8,921 bases of DNA. It comes from a bacterium (GTDB taxonomy: Bacteria > Verrucomicrobiota > Verrucomicrobiia > Limisphaerales > UBA11358). Below the pieces are notes generated by a model. It worked only from the letters and a program-made list of their open reading frames with translations, did not search any database and had not been told where the DNA came from. The stretch's first letter is position 1. Every line of letters starts with the position of its first letter. Of this stretch, positions 6,600-8,921 are shown piece by piece. Made by a program: the position numbers and the translations under genes. Where the stretch lies: NCBI GenBank assembly GCA_021781185.1, contig JAJXXI010000173.1:1-8921 (forward strand), given 5' to 3'.

Positions 6600-7478
6600 A
6601 TGCCCAGCACGCGCGACATACGCCGGCGAATCAAGTCGGTCAAGAACACCGCCCAGATCACCAAGGCGATGCAGATGGTGGCGGCGGCCAAGATGCGCAA
6701 GGCGCAGCAGGCCGCGCTCGTCGGCCGGCCCTACGCGCAGTTGCTGAACGAGATCATGTCCGAGGCGGCGAAGCGCACGGTGGGTTTCGATCATCCGCTG
6801 ATGCAATCCCGCCCGGCGGCAAAACGCGCGGTGATTCTGGTCAGTTCGGATCGTGGACTGTGCGGCGGGTTGAACAGCAACCTGTTCCGTGAAGCCATGA
6901 AGATGGACAAGGAAAACACGGTGTTCATCACCGCCGGCAAAAAGGCGGCGCAGTTCGTTGCGCGCACCAAGCGGAATCTGGCGGCGGAGTTCACCTATAA
7001 GGACACGCCGGATTTTGCCGAGGCCCGCGCGATTTCAAAATTTGCGCAGCAGTTGTTTTTGCGCGGCGAAGTGGGTGCGGTGAGCATCCTGTTTCCGCGC
7101 TTCGTCAATACGCTGCTACAGCAGCCGGCGACAATTCCATTCCTGCCGATCGGCAAGCTTTCTGCCGCCACCGTCGGCGTCAATCCGCCGCCGCAGGAGC
7201 TTCCGGCCGCGATGGCCACGGATGTTTTCGACTTTGAGCCGGACGAAGAAACGGTGCTCGGCCACCTGCTGCCGCACAGCCTGAATTTTCAGATGCACCA
7301 GATTCTGCTGGAAACCAAGGCCAGCGAACAGAGCGCGCGCATGGTCGCCATGAAGAATGCGACGGACAACGCCAAGCAGATCATCAAGGATCTGACGCTG
7401 GAATACAACAAGCTGCGCCAGGCGAACATCACGAAGGAACTGTTGGAAATCACCACCGCGCAGATGGCGGTTGGATGA
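6600..7478 (+). CDS. atpG: ATP synthase F1 subunit gamma
   Basis: The central rotor shaft of F1. The protein has 292 residues, normal for the family. The N-terminus MPSTRDIRRRIKSVKNT and MVAAAKMRKAQ at 26-36 form the first coiled-coil helix. SSDRGLCGGLN at 82-92 is the conserved start of the Rossmann-like domain. The C-terminal helix carries ATDNAKQIIKDL and LRQANITKELLEI, which pair with the N-terminal helix inside the head. The start ATG 6600 lies nine bases after the atpA stop, with an AT-rich spacer and no Shine-Dalgarno site. No cyanobacterial or chloroplast-type regulatory insertion was noticed. Confidence 0.96.
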   Translation: MPSTRDIRRRIKSVKNTAQITKAMQMVAAAKMRKAQQAALVGRPYAQLLNEIMSEAAKRTVGFDHPLMQSRPAAKRAVILVSSDRGLCGGLNSNLFREAMKMDKENTVFITAGKKAAQFVARTKRNLAAEFTYKDTPDFAEARAISKFAQQLFLRGEVGAVSILFPRFVNTLLQQPATIPFLPIGKLSAATVGVNPPPQELPAAMATDVFDFEPDEETVLGHLLPHSLNFQMHQILLETKASEQSARMVAMKNATDNAKQIIKDLTLEYNKLRQANITKELLEITTAQMAVG

Positions 7479-7487
7479 AACATTTAG

Positions 7488-8921
<1,434 letters not shown>

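Noticed and set aside
4440..6806. A 788-codon open frame on the minus strand, spanning the end of atpF, atpH, atpA and the start of atpG
   Set aside because: It lies opposite well-supported ATP synthase genes. Their GC-rich codon use leaves few stops on the opposite strand, and the translation (rich in His, Arg, Asp, Leu) shows no recognisable domain.

Overview
The window carries chromosomal housekeeping DNA of a GC-rich, Gram-negative-type bacterium. My best guess is a verrucomicrobial (Pedosphaera/Limisphaerales-like) or other PVC-group organism. That rests on a secreted plant-type GH51 arabinofuranosidase, short subunit c and delta proteins, an extra segment in the beta subunit, and a near absence of Shine-Dalgarno sites. 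It is an inference from general knowledge, not from a database match.

Layout. Positions 1-1721, minus strand: the N-terminal 573 residues of an exported GH51 alpha-L-arabinofuranosidase whose C-terminus lies beyond the left edge. Positions 1722-1772: a very short divergent intergenic region with two small inverted repeats. Positions 1773-2762, plus strand: gluQ, glutamyl-queuosine tRNA(Asp) synthetase. Positions 2763-2847: a gap with one AT-rich inverted repeat. From 2848 to the right edge, plus strand: the F-type ATP synthase genes in the classical order atpB-atpE-atpF-atpH-atpA-atpG-atpD (subunits a, c, b, delta, alpha, gamma, beta). The beta gene is open to the last base, and atpC (epsilon) would be expected just beyond it. 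No atpI precedes atpB. No tRNA, rRNA, CRISPR array or mobile element was seen, and no stretch over 300 bases lacks a gene.

How the genes work together. Subunits a, b and c form the membrane Fo motor; alpha, beta, gamma and delta form F1 and the stator link. Together they interconvert ion-motive force and ATP. The a subunit keeps its essential arginine, c its ion-binding glutamate (with H+-type rather than Na+-type ligands), beta its P-loop and catalytic glutamate, and alpha its arginine finger. The complex therefore looks functional. gluQ (tRNA modification) and the arabinofuranosidase (plant polysaccharide degradation) look like unrelated neighbours.

I do not see an undescribed system here. 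The points most worth a second look are the delta subunit of only 130 residues, bounded upstream by an in-frame stop; a segment of roughly 17-23 extra residues in beta next to the catalytic region; a Ser for the usual Gln in the alpha P-loop; an A-rich leader before atpE; a hairpin between atpF and atpH; and a signal-peptide-like N-terminus on subunit a.
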